This document shows, piece by piece, positions 4,454 through 5,977 of a DNA stretch of 5,977 nucleotides (positions are counted from its first letter, which is position 1; every line of letters starts with the position of its first letter). Below the pieces are notes generated by a model, which saw only the letters and a list, made by a program, of their open reading frames with translations, did no database searches and had not been told where the DNA came from. The stretch spans positions 1-5,977 of the forward strand of contig JAZRNK010000149.1 in assembly GCA_045648145.1 (NCBI GenBank). Reading direction: 5' to 3'. The stretch comes from UMGS172 sp045648145. GTDB lineage: Bacteria > Bacillota > Clostridia > Oscillospirales > Acutalibacteraceae. The position numbers and the translations under genes are program-made.

Positions 4454-4569
4454 CAATGCGTGATAAAATCTGACGGCGGTTATGGGTGCAAATGGTCACG
4501 AAATACGCACCACCGGTGCTGTAATCGTAATCACTTAACCTGGTTGGTTTACGACTTAACATTTAACCT

Positions 4570-5977
4570 TTATTTACCCAAAATTTCTTTATAAAGCTTA
4601 ATATACAGGTTGGCTGACCTGCCCCAACTGTTATCGCACTCCATCGCGCGTTTTTGGAGCACCGCCCAGCCATCCTTGTTTTTAAAGCCCTCGACGGCTC
4701 TATACACGGCGTGCGCCATTTCGTGAGCGTTGTAATTATCGAACCTAAAGCCGTTGCCCTCGTTATCGCCACTGTCCTGTACGGTGTCCTTAAGTCCGCC
4801 CGTTGAACGAACAACGGGAATCGTACCGTAACGCAAGGCTATCATCTGTGCAAGACCGCAGGGCTCACTTTTAGACGGCATTAAGAATATATCGGCGCCG
4901 GCATAGATTTTACGTGCCAAATCGGGTATAAAGCCCAATCTTAACGCCACCTTGTCGGGATGCGCCTGACTCATACTGTGGAAGAAGGTTTCAAACTCCC
5001 ACTCGCCGCTGCCCAGGATAACGAACTGCACGTCAAAGCCCAGCATCTCGTCAAAAACGTACTTCACAAGGTCGATACCCTTGTGGCCGACAAGCCTTGT
5101 AACAATACCGATTACCGCCACGTCATCACGCTCGGGCAAACCGCAAAGGCGCTGCAGCTCACGCTTATTTTTAGCCTTGCCGCTAATATCCTCTGCCGAG
5201 TAATTTGCCCATAAGGCCTTGTCGGTTTCGGGGTTGTAAACGTCCGTATCAATGCCGTTGACAATGCCCGATAATTTAAACGCGCGGTCGTTTATAATGT
5301 TATGCAACCCGTGTGCAAACCACTCGTTTTTAATCTCCTCGGCATAGGTCGAAGAAACGGTGGTAACACGGTCACAGCACTCGATAGCGCCCTTCATAAT
5401 ATTGACCAACGAATTGTACTCAATAAGGTGAGCCGAAGTCTCAGGCAACCCTAAAACGTCGCCGATAAGCTCGGTGCCGTACATACCCTGATACTGAATG
5501 TTATGAATGGTAAACACCGTTTTAATGTTTTTATAAGGGTCGCTCTGACGGTAAATAGTGTCAAGATAAACGGGCACTAATCCTGTCTGCCAGTCGTTGC
5601 AGTGGATAATATCAGGCACAAAATCAATGTGCGGAATAATCTCCAACACGGCGCGGCTGAAAAACGCAAAGCGCTCGGCATCGTCGTAGTGGCCGTAAAG
5701 CCCCTGCCTTTTAAAGTAATACTGGTTGTCTAAAAGATAGTAGATAACACCGTCGACCTTGGCTTCGAAGATACCGCAGTACTGCCGTCTCCACGAAACA
5801 GGAACGGTAATGCTTGTAATAAACTGCATATTAGCACGCATTTCGTCGCTGATACACTCATAAAGAGGCATAACGATACGACAGCCGACAAGCCTTTTTC
5901 TGAGCGCCTTAGGTAGAGCGCCGGCAACGTCGGCAAGTCCGCCCGATTGGGCAAACGGATAAGCCTCACTTGTTGCA
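4570..5977 (-). CDS. glgA: Glycogen synthase (GT5), 5' end cut by window edge
   Basis: The cytoplasmic enzyme adds ADP-glucose units to the non-reducing end of growing alpha-1,4-glucan. The frame is open to the right edge: 468 codons are visible against about 477 for the family, so only about 5-10 N-terminal residues are missing. The ATG at 5871 is internal. Motifs in order: QSGGLADVAGALPKAL (ADP-glucose loop, 5935-5949 for QSGGL), HCNDWQTG (5590-5604), FTIHNIQYQG, GIVTRLVGHKG, LGF, and PSKSEPCGLAQMIALRYG (EPCGL at 4852-4866, catalytic Glu) then STGGL. The C-terminus is SWGRSANLYIKLYKEILGK. The family's usual K-x-G-G-L lysine is Gln here. It looks intact and is a host gene, not phage. No glycogen-pathway partner is visible in the window. 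Confidence 0.96.
   Translation of the reverse strand, partial: ATSEAYPFAQSGGLADVAGALPKALRKRLVGCRIVMPLYECISDEMRANMQFITSITVPVSWRRQYCGIFEAKVDGVIYYLLDNQYYFKRQGLYGHYDDAERFAFFSRAVLEIIPHIDFVPDIIHCNDWQTGLVPVYLDTIYRQSDPYKNIKTVFTIHNIQYQGMYGTELIGDVLGLPETSAHLIEYNSLVNIMKGAIECCDRVTTVSSTYAEEIKNEWFAHGLHNIINDRAFKLSGIVNGIDTDVYNPETDKALWANYSAEDISGKAKNKRELQRLCGLPERDDVAVIGIVTRLVGHKGIDLVKYVFDEMLGFDVQFVILGSGEWEFETFFHSMSQAHPDKVALRLGFIPDLARKIYAGADIFLMPSKSEPCGLAQMIALRYGTIPVVRSTGGLKDTVQDSGDNEGNGFRFDNYNAHEMAHAVYRAVEGFKNKDGWAVLQKRAMECDNSWGRSANLYIKLYKEILGK

Larger units (their letters stand above)
3948..4562 (-). pseudogene. REP-associated Y1/HUH transposase (RAYT) with an in-frame stop
   Basis: Y1 transposases of this type act on single-stranded REP/BIME palindromes. 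The first 183 residues run from ATG at 4562 to TAA at 4011-4013. They include the N-terminal strand GGAYFVTICTHNRRQ (17-31), the HUH metal motif PNHIHLML (98-105; H100, H102), a STFKRFCNKEYG helix that may hold the catalytic tyrosine, and LWQRSFFDHIIRNREDY at the stop. The same frame continues past the stop for 20 residues with MKYILENPTRW to TAA at 3948, which is the usual C-terminal YI..NP..W signature. One nonsense change therefore removes the expected tail; a truncated active protein or readthrough is possible. Residues 37-49 and 115-141 are encoded by REP-like and triplet repeats. It starts 7 bp after the glgA stop with AAAGG upstream. Confidence 0.8.

Noticed and set aside
4563..5214. 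Opposite- or alternate-frame open frames within glgA
   Set aside because: They overlap strongly conserved GlgA coding sequence and have no recognisable domains.
5871..5871. ATG at 5871 as the glgA start
   Set aside because: The frame is open upstream to the edge and encodes the conserved SGGLADVAGALPKAL N-terminal region.

Overview
The window joins the early/packaging end of a prophage (about 1-3,940) to a bacterial chromosomal gene, glgA (4,570-right edge). The phage families (PBSX-type large terminase, Lin1244/Lin1753-like DUF4373 replication protein, S24-less XRE repressor), AGGAGG ribosome sites, TTG starts and moderate GC point to a low- to mid-GC Bacillota host, most likely a Clostridia/Oscillospirales-like gut bacterium. 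That placement is inferred from gene style, not from a database hit.

Layout. Minus strand, read right to left: a Cro-like HTH gene (3,200-3,394), a DUF4373 replication protein (2,351-3,160), a double zinc-ribbon protein (1,946-2,341), a repeat-filled gap (1,690-1,945), then terS (1,318-1,689) and terL (left edge-1,328). Plus strand: one repressor gene (3,543-3,893). It ends at a strong bidirectional hairpin terminator (3,911-3,943). Beyond that, on the minus strand, are a REP-associated (Y1/HUH) transposase gene with an in-frame stop (3,948-4,562) and nearly all of glgA (4,570-5,977). The transposase start lies 7 bp after the glgA stop, so the two may be co-transcribed.

Regulation. The 148 bp between the Cro-like gene and the repressor read as a complete lysogeny switch. 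Two divergent promoters, each with TTGACA and a 17-bp spacer, sit inside copies of a 17-bp dyad (GTAACTT-N3-AAGTTAC). Two copies of the dyad are perfect and two are half-degenerate. The second perfect copy lies downstream, between the Cro-like gene and the replication gene. The repressor has no peptidase S24 domain, so direct RecA-stimulated self-cleavage is unlikely.

Mobile DNA. The transposase gene holds two palindromes of its own putative REP class inside its reading frame. They lie in opposite orientation, share one hairpin architecture and differ by compensatory stem changes. A second cluster of palindromic repeats, with 21-bp direct repeats at its ends, sits between the zinc-ribbon gene and terS and seems to supply the zinc-ribbon stop codon. 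No integrase, tRNA, rRNA, CRISPR array or attachment site could be recognised. Early genes pass almost directly into packaging genes, which suggests a very compact or eroded prophage.
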